Positions 16,534-26,576 are shown, numbered from the stretch's first letter. The stretch: DNA of 64,000 bases from Psychromonas ingrahamii 37 (GCF_000015285.1 NC_008709.1:3162001-3226000); one strand, 5' to 3'. A program made the numbers and translations. The notes: a model not told the origin generated them from the letters alone.

Positions 16534-17283
16534 ATGAACAAGCTTGAAATAAACAACCTGAATCTTTTCTATGGCAAAAACCATGCATTAAAAGATATTT
16601 CATTTATCATTCCCGAGCGCAAGGTAACAGCGTTGATTGGTCCTTCTGGATGTGGAAAATCAACTCTACTGCGTACATTAAATCGCATGAATGATCTGAT
16701 TGCAGGTGTCACCATCACAGGTGAAGTGAAATTTAAAAATGAAGATATTTATGCGGATATTGATGTTCAGGATTTAAGAATGCGTGTAGGTATGGTTTTT
16801 CAGAAAGCCAATCCATTTCCAATGAGCATTTATGAAAATGTTGCCTTTGGTCTTAAAGCGCAGGGTATGAAAGATAAAAAAGAACTTTCTAAAATTGTAG
16901 AAGAGTCTCTGCGCAGTGCCGCACTGTGGGATGAAGTATCAGATCGACTTAATATGCTGGCGACAGGTCTGTCCGGTGGACAGCAGCAGCGTTTATGTAT
17001 TGCTCGTGCCATTGCGATGAAGCCGGAAGTTATCCTAATGGATGAACCCACCAGTGCTTTGGATCCTATAGCGACCCATAAAATTGAAGAGTTAATGGAT
17101 GAACTGCGTAAAAAGTTTACTATCGTCATAGTGACACATTCGATGAACCAAGCTAAGCGTATATCAGATAAAACGGCTTTCTTCTGGATGGGTGAATTAG
17201 TTGAATACGGAGATACCGCCGAACTATTTAATAACCCGATTGATAAACGAACTCAGGGTTATGTCAGTGGTGAGTTCGGTTAA
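16534..17283 (+). CDS. pstB: phosphate ABC transporter ATPase PstB
   Basis: A 249-residue ATPase that powers phosphate import. Walker [10 protein letters not shown] is at about residues 33-41, the signature [14 protein letters not shown] at about 147-160, and Walker [14 protein letters not shown] near 167. The D- and H-loops are complete. The gene ends the pst operon; no phoU follows in the window, although it often does in relatives. Its last 40 coding bases are repeated just downstream. Confidence 0.95.
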   Translation: MNKLEINNLNLFYGKNHALKDISFIIPERKVTALIGPSGCGKSTLLRTLNRMNDLIAGVTITGEVKFKNEDIYADIDVQDLRMRVGMVFQKANPFPMSIYENVAFGLKAQGMKDKKELSKIVEESLRSAALWDEVSDRLNMLATGLSGGQQQRLCIARAIAMKPEVILMDEPTSALDPIATHKIEELMDELRKKFTIVIVTHSMNQAKRISDKTAFFWMGELVEYGDTAELFNNPIDKRTQGYVSGEFG

Positions 17284-17418
17284 TAACCATAAGTCATTAA
17301 CCAAAAGAGATTAGTAAAGCCCTCTTTTGGTAAACGAACTCAGGGTTATGTCAGTGGTGAGTTTGGTTAATAAGAATAAATCATTAACCAAAAGTTATTA
17401 GCAGCGCCCTCTTTCTGC
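17245..17418 (+). repeat. 87-bp tandem duplication of the pstB 3' end
   Basis: The stretch from aaacgaactcagggttatgt through the stop codon and the following aaaagcccct-like spacer occurs at 17245 and again at 17332. The two copies differ at scattered positions, mostly after the stop codon. The second copy is not translated. Confidence 0.85.
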
Positions 17419-17425
17419 TGTTGTT

Positions 17426-17470
17426 ATATTAACCCCAGGCAAGTTTACTTGGCTGGGGTTAATATTTTTT
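17426..17470 (+). terminator. terminator of the pst operon
   Basis: ATATTAACCCCAG and CTGGGGTTAATAT form a perfect 13-bp stem, with an inner CAAGT/ACTTG pairing in the loop. A run of six T residues follows. It stands between pstB and the convergent ovoA and may serve both. Confidence 0.9.
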
Positions 17471-17506
17471 AGCAGGTAAGCTCTTCTTATCTCAACAGAT
17501 CCTAGA

Positions 17507-19618
17507 TTAAACTAACTTTTTCCATAGGGTAATATGTTGATTGGTGACCGTAAATTTACGTGCGCAATGACGTGATGGCTTTGCTATGTTCTCACTGGCA
17601 ACTAACGAAAACTGAGCAGACAAGGCCTGTTGAACGGCATCAAAACCAGTAAAGTTTTCACCATTTACTTTCTTACCAGAAAATCTTTTTTCAGGTTTAA
17701 TTTCCGGGTTAAAATCATAGGCAGATGCCAGTATTAAAATCCCCCCTTCCTTTAAAGAGCCTGAAATAGTACGTAAAAACTGCAGAGGATCATAATTTTG
17801 CTCAAGCACCTGCTGGGCAATAATTACATCATAGTCATCAAATGACGCTTTTAAGTTGCTCGGATCGCCTTGTTTAAAGTGAATGTTCCGGTAGTTTGCA
17901 TTTAACCCAGCAGAATTCAAATTAATCTCTTTAAAGTCAACCAGCTCACCTTCTTTTTCAAGCTCATAACGAACGGTTTTCCCCTGCTGTAACTGCACTG
18001 AGTAAGGTATAGACTGAGCAGAGAAATCAACACTGTCAACCGCTTCAAAATAAGGAGATAACTCAAAACTACAACGTCCTACGCTGCATCCCAAATCAAG
18101 CAACTTTCCTTTCGCTATTGAAAAATTGTTTAACTGCTTAAGGACATACCTCGCCAGAGTGACGGAATAATTGCCCAATCCTAGATAATTATCACCAAAA
18201 TGCGCCTCCAATTCAGTACAGATTTTTTTATCTGTTACATATTGGTTTACCGGTATGGTTGGAATGGTTTCTGAGACTGATTCAATATAACGAAATCCTG
18301 CATGTTGAAAGAAATGACGACGAAAAGCATAACGGGCGTGTTTAATTGCTTCATTACCCGTTGAGATCCATGATCCCCCCTTAATAAGATTATGCTGACC
18401 GTCAAAGGTAGGTGTTGAAAAATCATCATAAAGCGGATCAACCTGAAATCCTTCAAAACCGTCGATTGCAGATTCTGTCCACTGCCAGACATTACCCAAT
18501 AAATCAAAAAAATCATTTTCTGAAAATTGATCAACGGGTGATGACGATGCAAAGTATTCTAAATTAATATTACCTGGCGCTTGCCGCCAATTAGTAAGGT
18601 CGCTGTCTACCATATCTCGTAAACAGTACCATTCTGCTTCAGTTGGCATACGAATGTAATGTTCACTGCTGCTATTTTTCCAGTTGCAAAAGGCTTTGGC
18701 TTCTAAATAATTTACTTCAACCGGCCAATTCAAAGGTAATGGAATTTCATTTAATAAATTACGCTGCCAATATTGATTATTTATTTCCGACCAGAATCTT
18801 GGCATCTTAGCCTGTTTAAATGCCAGCCATTGTTGCCCTTCCTCACTCCAATAGCTTTTGTTTTGATAACCACCCGCTTCTATAAATTCAATAAACTCTC
18901 CATTTGAGACTACAAACTTTGAGGCTTTAAAAGGTTCAACCTGCACTTTTGTCTGCCCGTATTCGTTATCCCAACCATAAGTTTGATGGTCATCTGCTCT
19001 GCCCAAGGTAAGTGCTTTGCCCTCAACAGCAAGTAATGTGTTTTCAGGGGCAGCGCCAGCTGAAGTACAAGCCAACCAGTCTTGATTGGATGTCAAATCC
19101 TTAACAGGTAACATTCTCATGATAACCGAGGAAGTTTCTAAATGAATGCGCTCATGCTCGCAACCCATTAACATAACCCAGGCTAAAGAGCCTTTACAAA
19201 TGGGTAAACTAATCTCCATATTATCGATTAGGTCATTAACCAGTGCAAAAACTTGGCGCCGATATTCAATAATCTCATCAACCTTAGGCCAATCATAATG
19301 CGTACCATTAAGATCATCCCAACTCATTTCATCAACACCTACTGCGCAAATAGCTTCAAGCTTTTGATTGATGCGTTTATCTATAAATTTACCTAACATT
19401 AACTTATTGACGTAAAAAGTCGCTGTGTGCCCAAAGTAAAAAATTAACGGGTGGCGTAACGGTTCGGGTCTTAAATAATAAGCATCATCATTATTGATTA
19501 AGCTGAACAGTGACTCATAAGTATGAACTGTATTAGCATAATACTGCTTTAATTCAGCTCGTTTCTGCGCAACTGATGTGCCAGTCAGTAAGGGTGTTTT
19601 TAATTGTTTTATAGTCAT
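17507..19618 (-). CDS. ovoA: 5-histidylcysteine sulfoxide synthase / methyltransferase OvoA
   Basis: A 703-residue bifunctional enzyme of ovothiol biosynthesis. The N-terminal DinB-like domain holds the iron-binding HX3HXE motif (H155, H159, E161 in CEHERIHLE). A formylglycine-generating-enzyme-like sulfoxide synthase domain follows (about 195-440, with YIRMPTEAEW, LLGNVWQWTE and GGSWIS). The C-terminal SAM methyltransferase (LLDLGCSVGRCSF) completes it. It joins cysteine to histidine and methylates the imidazole. The lyase OvoB is not in this window. It lies 18 bases behind a glutamine-synthetase-like gene, probably one operon. Confidence 0.92.
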   Translation of the reverse strand: MTIKQLKTPLLTGTSVAQKRAELKQYYANTVHTYESLFSLINNDDAYYLRPEPLRHPLIFYFGHTATFYVNKLMLGKFIDKRINQKLEAICAVGVDEMSWDDLNGTHYDWPKVDEIIEYRRQVFALVNDLIDNMEISLPICKGSLAWVMLMGCEHERIHLETSSVIMRMLPVKDLTSNQDWLACTSAGAAPENTLLAVEGKALTLGRADDHQTYGWDNEYGQTKVQVEPFKASKFVVSNGEFIEFIEAGGYQNKSYWSEEGQQWLAFKQAKMPRFWSEINNQYWQRNLLNEIPLPLNWPVEVNYLEAKAFCNWKNSSSEHYIRMPTEAEWYCLRDMVDSDLTNWRQAPGNINLEYFASSSPVDQFSENDFFDLLGNVWQWTESAIDGFEGFQVDPLYDDFSTPTFDGQHNLIKGGSWISTGNEAIKHARYAFRRHFFQHAGFRYIESVSETIPTIPVNQYVTDKKICTELEAHFGDNYLGLGNYSVTLARYVLKQLNNFSIAKGKLLDLGCSVGRCSFELSPYFEAVDSVDFSAQSIPYSVQLQQGKTVRYELEKEGELVDFKEINLNSAGLNANYRNIHFKQGDPSNLKASFDDYDVIIAQQVLEQNYDPLQFLRTISGSLKEGGILILASAYDFNPEIKPEKRFSGKKVNGENFTGFDAVQQALSAQFSLVASENIAKPSRHCARKFTVTNQHITLWKKLV

Positions 19619-19636
19619 CTGTCAGTCGCTTAATAT

Positions 19637-20797
19637 CTACAATGAATTACCAGAAAATATATCCTGCTGATAGTTTTTAATAATTTCGGCTTTTAATGCC
19701 TTACCAGAACCATCATGCAACATATCGGGAAGATTAATGTTGTTAAAAGTTGAAAATTTGTAAATGTTATCAATTGAATCGGCAAACCAAGTCTCTTGAC
19801 GAAATAAACACAGTGATCCCTGCTCATTATTGGAGGGAAAAATGGACTGTGGTAGTTGTTTTTTGCTTATTTCAGGTTTTAATAACTTAATACATGATCC
19901 GCGCTTGTATACGTGCAAAGCATCAATTAAGTTCAATAATGCAAAAATTACATTGTAAAAGGGATTATAAAAAAGACTTGAGGCACCCAATCTATGCTCA
20001 ATTCTGGCGCTCTCTTGCCAATTTTGCTGTGTCACTAAGACTTCATTATTTGCACTGTATATCAGAGGCGTTACCCCCATATCCTGATTATGTTTACCGA
20101 ACTTTTTATACAGCGCGATACTGCCTTGATGTCCCCCGGAAATGTCAGTGGGGGAGCACAATTCCTGTGCTAACCCAAAATCTGTTTTTAATAATAATCT
20201 CTGATAGGCTTCAGGTTCCGGTAAATATAATAGCGCGCAGTTTAAGCTGGTTTCTAAAAAACACTGCTGCAGATATTCGCCAAAACCCGCATCCGTTATT
20301 ATATTGTCACCCTGTGTATTCAATGCGCTGATATTTATCTGTATTGCATTAGGAATATGGACAGCTCCCGATTGTGCACTGAATATTGTTCCACTCCCTG
20401 TGGCGAATCTACCCTGATCACCCGCCCACACGACCGGTTTTATATAAGTTTGCTTAATCCCCTGTTCGCGAAACCAGCAAGGCAAATATTTCATCACAGC
20501 GCTTAAATTTTGCGCTTCTTTCAAAGGTGATTGTTGGGAAAAATTAGACACGTATTCCCACTGATTCTGCCAAAATTCAGAAACTAATTCCCCCTCAATA
20601 TTATTGGCTTTAAGGCGTGCGTTGATTCTCTGGTAGTCAATAGTGAAACTGGGTTGAGGTCTTGTTATACAGCCCTCTAACTCAAAATGGATAGCGGGCT
20701 TGAAACCCAGCCAACCTATATATTCCTGTAACATTAGAATAATGTTTTTAGCAACTAAATCTTGCCCTGATGATTTAGTTGGTATTTTTTTTATCAC
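19637..20797 (-). CDS. glutamine-synthetase-fold protein of unknown substrate, upstream of ovoA
   Basis: A 386-residue protein with a GTG start. Several stretches echo glutamine synthetases: IHFELEGC (like the EIEFFL strand), PLKEAQNLSAVMKYLP, IKQTYIKPV and, most clearly, SARIEHRLGASSLFYNPFYN (like ARIEHR...ANPYLALAA). The nucleotide-proximal MH-x-H motif is not obvious, so activity is uncertain. No signal peptide. Position immediately ahead of ovoA suggests a link with ovothiol or a histidine/cysteine derivative, perhaps as an amide or gamma-glutamyl ligase. That function is inference. Confidence 0.55.
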   Translation of the reverse strand: MIKKIPTKSSGQDLVAKNIILMLQEYIGWLGFKPAIHFELEGCITRPQPSFTIDYQRINARLKANNIEGELVSEFWQNQWEYVSNFSQQSPLKEAQNLSAVMKYLPCWFREQGIKQTYIKPVVWAGDQGRFATGSGTIFSAQSGAVHIPNAIQINISALNTQGDNIITDAGFGEYLQQCFLETSLNCALLYLPEPEAYQRLLLKTDFGLAQELCSPTDISGGHQGSIALYKKFGKHNQDMGVTPLIYSANNEVLVTQQNWQESARIEHRLGASSLFYNPFYNVIFALLNLIDALHVYKRGSCIKLLKPEISKKQLPQSIFPSNNEQGSLCLFRQETWFADSIDNIYKFSTFNNINLPDMLHDGSGKALKAEIIKNYQQDIFSGNSL

Positions 20798-20922
20798 GTT
20801 AATAATACCTATAGCCGGGTTGGATTAAATTTGTTCATAAATATAATAGCGATTATTTATGGTATCGGATAAAAAGTCAAAATAGACTGTGATAATTTTT
20901 TGTTAATCGCCCATTTTGATGT

Positions 20923-21330
20923 CTTAATACAGTACCGCATTCTATATACGTAAAAAGCATCAATTAAGTTCAATAACGCACGAATTACATTGTAAAAGGT
21001 ATTATAAAAACACTTAATATGCCCAACCTATCTTCAATTAAAGTGATCTTCTGCCAATTTGACTGTTTATTATTTGGCCTTAAATCAGAAGTGTTGCTCC
21101 CGGTCTTGATGCCCTCCAGCTCAAAATGGACTCTACTTGGATGCCTCCGCGGATTATTTTGCGACATAAGTCGACTAATCTGTTAGATGAAATAGCAGGT
21201 TAAAGGCTAACGTGACATCTTTAACAATTGAATCGTGGGATTTAAGATGCGTTAATTCTCTGATACTCATAATAAAATTGTGTTTAAGCCACCTCATACA
21301 GCGCACTAAGTCAAAAGGAATAGCAGGATT
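20923..21330 (-). pseudogene. decayed partial duplicate of the glutamine-synthetase-like gene
   Basis: Bases 20940-21075 match the neighbouring gene around 19905-20035 (aagcatcaattaagttcaat and attacattgtaaaag). A short frame reads VHFELEG, then jumps to NWQKITLIEDRLGILS, corresponding to IHFELEG and NWQESARIEHRLGASS of the intact gene. The middle is deleted. Upstream DNA is duplicated too: ttggattaaatttgttcata at 20818 recurs near 21332 with small changes. It is a deletion-scarred tandem duplicate. Confidence 0.75.
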
Positions 21331-21554
21331 GGATTAAATTTTTTCATAAATATAATGCCGATTAGTTACGCTACAAAAAAATCAAAATGAGCTCTACAAA
21401 AAATAAAAATGCAACCTAGATGGTGAATTAGCAGATGATTTTGTGACCTAGCTCAACTAATCTGTCTGATTAAATATCAGGTTCAATGCTATGGTGCTAT
21501 GCGCAACAATCGTTTAGCAATTTACTAACATTTATAATAATGGAGTTCTGACTA

Positions 21555-22487
21555 ATGCAAAATGTAATCAAAAAAGGAATACTGGGAATAAGCTTAGCTT
21601 GTTTATTTTCATTCAATGCCATCGCTGAAAATTACACTATAGGCACAGGCAGTCAAAGTGGTACCTATTACCCATTAGGCGGCATGCTCGCTAAAATTTG
21701 GAGTGAAAACATTGATAATTTTGATGCGCGCGCAGAAGTAACAGCAGCATCGGTTGAAAACACCATTAAAGTATCCGCAAATAAACAGCTTGCCGGTCTT
21801 GCAATGGGTAATGTTGTATTACAGGGCTATCAAGGAGTCGACCCTTTCCCACGTAAAATGGATGTTTCGGTCTTATTTGCATTATATCCCAATGTTGTTC
21901 AATTTATTGTGCCAGCAGACTCTGATATTAAGTCGATTCAGGATCTCAAAGGCAAGCGAATTTCCTTAGGCGCGCCGGGTTCAGGTACACGTGTTAGTTC
22001 AACCAATATTCTTGCAGCCTTAGGGATTAATGAGTCGGATATCGATGCGCAATCTTTAAATTATACTGCCACTACAAATGCAATCAAAGCAGGTCAAATC
22101 GATGCAGGTGTGATTGTCGGCAGCATTGGCGTTGGTGCAATTACTGAATTGGCTTTTACGCATAATATTCGTATTTTATCCTTCACACCTGAAGAGCTAA
22201 AAACAGTTTCTGCTAGCAATCCATCTTATCAAGCTATCGATGTACCGGTTAATAGTTATGACAAGGTTAATGCATTTGTCGCGCCAGCCGTTTGGAATGT
22301 TTTAGTGGTTAACAAAAATCTGGATACCGAGCTTGCCTATAAAATGACTAAAATTGCTTTTGAACATATGAAAGAAATTAATCAAGTAATTAGTGTCACC
22401 AAATTTACAACCATTGAAAATATGGACAGATTAAAAGGAGTCGAGTTACATCCTGGTGCATTAAAATATTTAAAAGAAAACAGATAA
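21555..22487 (+). CDS. TAXI-family TRAP transporter solute-binding protein
   Basis: A 310-residue periplasmic binding protein with signal peptide ending NAIAEN. The start of the mature part, YTIGTGSQSGTYYPLGGMLAK, is the hallmark of TAXI proteins. GKRISLGAPGSGTRVSS is the ligand-pocket block. It should deliver a carboxylate such as glutamate or a dicarboxylate to the membrane protein encoded next. GGAG precedes the ATG by 9 bases. The gene pair is separated by 22 bases. The substrate cannot be read from sequence. Confidence 0.9.
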   Translation: MQNVIKKGILGISLACLFSFNAIAENYTIGTGSQSGTYYPLGGMLAKIWSENIDNFDARAEVTAASVENTIKVSANKQLAGLAMGNVVLQGYQGVDPFPRKMDVSVLFALYPNVVQFIVPADSDIKSIQDLKGKRISLGAPGSGTRVSSTNILAALGINESDIDAQSLNYTATTNAIKAGQIDAGVIVGSIGVGAITELAFTHNIRILSFTPEELKTVSASNPSYQAIDVPVNSYDKVNAFVAPAVWNVLVVNKNLDTELAYKMTKIAFEHMKEINQVISVTKFTTIENMDRLKGVELHPGALKYLKENR

Positions 22488-22509
22488 ACCATTTTCCGTG
22501 GAGAAAATC

Positions 22510-24414
22510 ATGAACACAAAGAACAACATGTGCAGATTGATAACGGATAAAGTATTATTAATAGCCGCATTTGCGGCTATTTCATTATCTGTATTTCAAA
22601 TTTGGCAGGGCATTACCGCGGATTTATCCGCACCCGTATTTAGGCCCATACATTTAAGCTGGATACTGATTTTAGTATTTTTTACCTTACCCCTTATAAA
22701 ATCCCAGCAATCTTCATTTCAATACCTGTTTGGACGCAGTCTGGATCTACTGTGCATTATTGCGATCACTTGGGCTTCATATCATATTGTTTCATTCGAT
22801 TATGGTGATATCAGTTTCTTAATGGACGGTTTGACAACACTTGACCAGTTATCTGGTCTAATTATTGTGGTGTTATTGCTTGAAGCGACACGCCGAACCG
22901 TTGGCCTGGTGATGGTTGTTATTGCCGTAATGTTTCTGCTGTATGCCATATTCGGCGACATACTACCTTCTAATGTCGCCAGTAAAGGATTTTCTATTGA
23001 GGAAATAGTCAGATTCCATATTTATTCAACCAATGGTATCTATGGTGCACCTTTAGCCATTGCCGCTGGTGTGGTATTTATCTTTGTATTATTTGGCGCA
23101 TTCTTGCAGGTAAGCGGCGCGGGTAAATTTTTTATCGATGCGTCATTTTCAATTGCAGGTAAGTATCGAGGCGGTCCTGCCAAAGCCAGCGTGATAGCCT
23201 CCGCGGCACTAGGATCTATTTCAGGCTCAGCCATAGCTAATACGGTCACAACGGGCGCATTAACTATTCCAATGATGAAAAAGCTGGGTTATAAACCGGA
23301 ACAAGCAGCCGGCATTGAAGCCGCAGCGTCAACGGGCGGACAAATAATGCCCCCTGTGATGGGTGCTGGTGCCTTTGTTATGGCACAATTTACCGGTATT
23401 CCCTACAGTGAAATATTATTAGTTTCTATTGCCCCGGCTATCTTGTATTTTGGTTGTACCCTGCTGTATGTGCATTTAATGGCCTGTAAGTTAGGGCTAA
23501 AAGGCATGGAAATAACTGAAAAAATATCAGTAGTGTTGAAAAACGGATGGCATTTTTTACTGCCATTATTGTTAATTACCAGCCTTCTTTTAATGAGTTA
23601 TTCGCCTATCTTAGTAGGTATTGCGGGTTGTGTGGCGATTTTAGTCGCTGCTATGTGCAGAAAACACAGCCGCATCAGTATTCCCGTCTTTATCCAAGGC
23701 CTTAAAGAAGGCGCATTGCTTGCGCTTCCTATTTCAGTTGCTTGTGGCACTGCGGGTATTGTCGTCGGCGTAGTAGGTCAAACGGGCATAGGTTTACAAT
23801 TCACCCAATTTTTAATGGCCCTTTCCGGTGGTTATTTATGGTCCGTATTGGGGCTTATTGCAGTTGCAGCTATGATTTTAGGGATGGGCTTGCCGGTAAC
23901 AGCGGCTTATATCGTTTTATCTATTATGGCAGTGCCAAGTTTGACTGAACTCGGTGTGGGTTTATTAGCAGCTCATATGATTGTATTCTGGTTATCTCAA
24001 ACATCCAATGTAACACCTCCAATCGCCTTAGCAGCGTTTGCTGCAGCGGGTATAGCCAATTGTTCACCCATGAAAGCCGCTGTGCAAGCCTTTAAATTAG
24101 CTCAGGGATTTTTGATTATTCCTATTATGATGGCATTTTCCGGGCTTATTTGGATGGAGGGAGAAAATACTGAATTTGTCATTTCAATCGTGTTAACTAT
24201 CGGTTTAATTATTGCTGTTGCGGGCAGTATCGAAGGACGATTACTGACCGTATTACCTTTATACAGCAGAGTTTTGCTATTGTTATCTGCATTTTCTTTA
24301 TTAGCCCCTAATCATTTTATAAATATTGCAGGCCTAATAATTATTCTAATGATTACTTTTGTGAATTATAAGCATTCTAAAGCCAGTGGTGACCAACAAG
24401 TTCAAAAGAGCTAA
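22510..24414 (+). CDS. TRAP transporter fused permease (DctQM type)
   Basis: A 634-residue inner-membrane protein combining the small (4-helix) and large (12-helix) TRAP subunits, the usual form with TAXI proteins. The block GSISGSAIANTVTTGALTIP and the motif ASTGGQIMPPVMGAGAF are diagnostic. It uses the sodium or proton gradient to import the ligand bound by the preceding protein. ATG 22510 is preferred to an upstream GTG because GGAG sits 7 bases before it. Confidence 0.9.
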   Translation: MNTKNNMCRLITDKVLLIAAFAAISLSVFQIWQGITADLSAPVFRPIHLSWILILVFFTLPLIKSQQSSFQYLFGRSLDLLCIIAITWASYHIVSFDYGDISFLMDGLTTLDQLSGLIIVVLLLEATRRTVGLVMVVIAVMFLLYAIFGDILPSNVASKGFSIEEIVRFHIYSTNGIYGAPLAIAAGVVFIFVLFGAFLQVSGAGKFFIDASFSIAGKYRGGPAKASVIASAALGSISGSAIANTVTTGALTIPMMKKLGYKPEQAAGIEAAASTGGQIMPPVMGAGAFVMAQFTGIPYSEILLVSIAPAILYFGCTLLYVHLMACKLGLKGMEITEKISVVLKNGWHFLLPLLLITSLLLMSYSPILVGIAGCVAILVAAMCRKHSRISIPVFIQGLKEGALLALPISVACGTAGIVVGVVGQTGIGLQFTQFLMALSGGYLWSVLGLIAVAAMILGMGLPVTAAYIVLSIMAVPSLTELGVGLLAAHMIVFWLSQTSNVTPPIALAAFAAAGIANCSPMKAAVQAFKLAQGFLIIPIMMAFSGLIWMEGENTEFVISIVLTIGLIIAVAGSIEGRLLTVLPLYSRVLLLLSAFSLLAPNHFINIAGLIIILMITFVNYKHSKASGDQQVQKS

Positions 24415-24431
24415 CGCCAGTAGCAGATATT

Positions 24432-24479
24432 AAAAAACCCATTAAGCGATTTAAATATCAATCACTTAATGGGTTTTTT
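24432..24479. terminator. bidirectional terminator
   Basis: AAAAAACCCATTAAG and CTTAATGGGTTTTTT form a 15-bp stem around an AT-rich loop. A and T tracts on both sides suit the TRAP operon on the plus strand and ilvE on the minus strand. Confidence 0.85.
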
Positions 24480-24509
24480 CTTAGTGTGCTTAACAGTAAA
24501 AATGAATAA

Positions 24510-25598
24510 TTAAACGTCTACCGTAACCGCTGGATCAACCTTCTCTATCCAGCCAAAACGGTCTTTGCGTGTCCCGTATTGAATACCGGTCAGCTCATCA
24601 TATAACTGCTTGGAAATCTCGCCCGATTTATTGTTATTGATAATATAATCAGTGCCTTTCCAGCATAGTTTACCAACCGGAGAGATAACAGCGGCAGTAC
24701 CACAGCCAAATGCTTCCGTTATTTTACCACTTTTTATATCGGCTAATATCTGCTCAATATCTAAGCGTTCTTCGCTGACTTCAAATCCCAATGCCGGCGC
24801 CAGTTTAAGAATAGAATCACGAGTAATACCGGGTAATATACTGCCACTTAAGGCTGGTGTTACAATGTGCTTATTTTCATAAACAAAACAGATATTCATT
24901 GCACCCACTTCTTCAATATACTTGCCGTGTACAGCATCTAACCAAAGTACTTGAGAATAACCCAGTTTTTCAACTTCTTCTGAGACATACAGGCTGGCGG
25001 CATAATTACCGCCCGTCTTAGCTTCACCCACTCCCCCCACTACTGCGCGGCGATACTTATCGGCAATATAAACCGATACCGGCTCAAAACCACCCTTGAA
25101 GTAAGATCCGGCTGGCCCCGTGATAATAAAGTGAATATAGGAATCACTCGCCCCTAAACCCAACTTTTTACCCGTCGCAATCATTGTCGGGCGGATATAT
25201 AAAGACGATCCCACTTGCTCCGGAATCCAATTATGATCAAGCGAGATAAGCGCTTTAAGTGCTTTCAGGTGAAATTTTCCATCTATTTCGGGCATCGCCA
25301 TTCTTTTAGCTGAACGGTTAAAACGTTTGAAATTTTCAGAAGGACGAAACAAATTAATCGTTCCATCGAATGAACGGTAAGCCTTTAAACCTTCAAATAT
25401 TTCTTGTCCGTAATGAAATACAGCCGCTGAAGGATCAAGTGTTAATGCATGATAAGGGGTAATTTCAGCTTTCTCCCAACCGCTGCCTTGTTCAAAATTT
25501 TGGCTAAACATATGGTCAGAAAAATCAGCTCCAAAACTGTAAGTTTCTGGACAAGCCCCCCGCTTGGAAAGCTCAAGCGGTTTAATATCAATTATCAT
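24510..25598 (-). CDS. ilvE: branched-chain amino acid aminotransferase
   Basis: A 362-residue class IV PLP aminotransferase of the longer BCAT type (human BCAT-like). The PLP lysine is K194 in GGVGEAKTGGNYA. Further motifs are EIFEGLKAYR, YIRPTMIATG, LWLDAVHGKYIEEVG and GSILPGITRDS. It interconverts leucine, isoleucine and valine with their keto acids. It is transcribed alone. Confidence 0.92.
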   Translation of the reverse strand: MIIDIKPLELSKRGACPETYSFGADFSDHMFSQNFEQGSGWEKAEITPYHALTLDPSAAVFHYGQEIFEGLKAYRSFDGTINLFRPSENFKRFNRSAKRMAMPEIDGKFHLKALKALISLDHNWIPEQVGSSLYIRPTMIATGKKLGLGASDSYIHFIITGPAGSYFKGGFEPVSVYIADKYRRAVVGGVGEAKTGGNYAASLYVSEEVEKLGYSQVLWLDAVHGKYIEEVGAMNICFVYENKHIVTPALSGSILPGITRDSILKLAPALGFEVSEERLDIEQILADIKSGKITEAFGCGTAAVISPVGKLCWKGTDYIINNNKSGEISKQLYDELTGIQYGTRKDRFGWIEKVDPAVTVDV

Positions 25599-25856
25599 AT
25601 CAATTCCCTGTATTTTTATTATTTTCTTAATGCAATATCTAGAGCATAAAGAGCAGCAACTATGACATATAATAAGTTATCGTTAAGCACGATTAAATAC
25701 AAATCATTAATTATTTTCAAAAAACTTATTTTAAGCCCTTAATTTGGATAAAGAGTTTCATCTGCAAAGTCTACGATTTGTAAAATTAATGGGATATAAT
25801 AAATTTTTCTAGTCATTTACAAATCTAAGCACAACGGAATTTAAGGAAAAATTCAT

Positions 25857-26468
25857 ATGGAAAGCCCATTCCCAATTCTCTCAACTGCGATCTTACTGTT
25901 TTTTATTTTAGATCCCATTGGCAATATCCCGTTATTATTAAGCATTCTAAAAAATGTAGATAAACAAAGACATACCAAAATAATTATCAGAGAAATGCTA
26001 ATTGGTTTGTTTATTTTGGTGACTTTTCTGTTTTTTGGTAAACAATTTTTAAGCCTGTTTCATTTGGAAACCGAGGCTATTACTATTTCAGGCGGCATTA
26101 TATTCTTTGTTATCTCATTAAAGATGATTTTCCCCTCTCCTAATGGAGAAAGTCTCTTTACCACAAAAGACTCCGATGAACCTTTAATTGTGCCCATTGC
26201 CATGCCTATGATTGCAGGCCCCGCAGCGCTTGCCACCTTGTTAGTTCTGGCCAAAACCAATAGCGAACATACAGGTGAATTATTCCTATCACTTATTATT
26301 GCCTGGATATTAACAGCAGTTGTATTATTGTTTTCGCCCTATTTATATAAGTTATTAAGAACAAAAGGGTTATCAGCATTAGAAAAATTGATGGGAATGT
26401 TACTGCTTATTATGTCAGTGCAGATGTTTATTGATGGCATTCGCGGGCTTATTCCGACTTTTTATTAA
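25857..26468 (+). CDS. MarC family integral membrane protein
   Basis: A 203-residue inner-membrane protein with six predicted helices. The opening FFILDPIGNIPLLLSIL and the central block PLIVPIAMPMIAGPAALATL are characteristic of the MarC/YhgN family. The family was once linked to multiple antibiotic resistance, but its function is not established. AAGGAAAA lies before the ATG. Confidence 0.9.
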   Translation: MESPFPILSTAILLFFILDPIGNIPLLLSILKNVDKQRHTKIIIREMLIGLFILVTFLFFGKQFLSLFHLETEAITISGGIIFFVISLKMIFPSPNGESLFTTKDSDEPLIVPIAMPMIAGPAALATLLVLAKTNSEHTGELFLSLIIAWILTAVVLLFSPYLYKLLRTKGLSALEKLMGMLLLIMSVQMFIDGIRGLIPTFY

Positions 26469-26576
26469 CCAGCCGGGATGATTCAAAATCAGCTTAATCG
26501 GTGGAGGGAATGTTCTTAGGGTCGGATCAAACCGTTGCTCTTTGCAACTTTTCCCGTTATGGCAACAAATCTGACC

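Noticed and set aside
19894-20331. Plus-strand open frame of 145 codons
   Set aside because: It lies opposite the GS-like gene; the minus-strand protein has recognisable fold motifs and this one has none.
26415-26576. C-terminal part of the open frame that continues the pcm fragment
   Set aside because: After residue 72 it no longer resembles Pcm and runs into the MarC coding region; it is read-through, not a domain.
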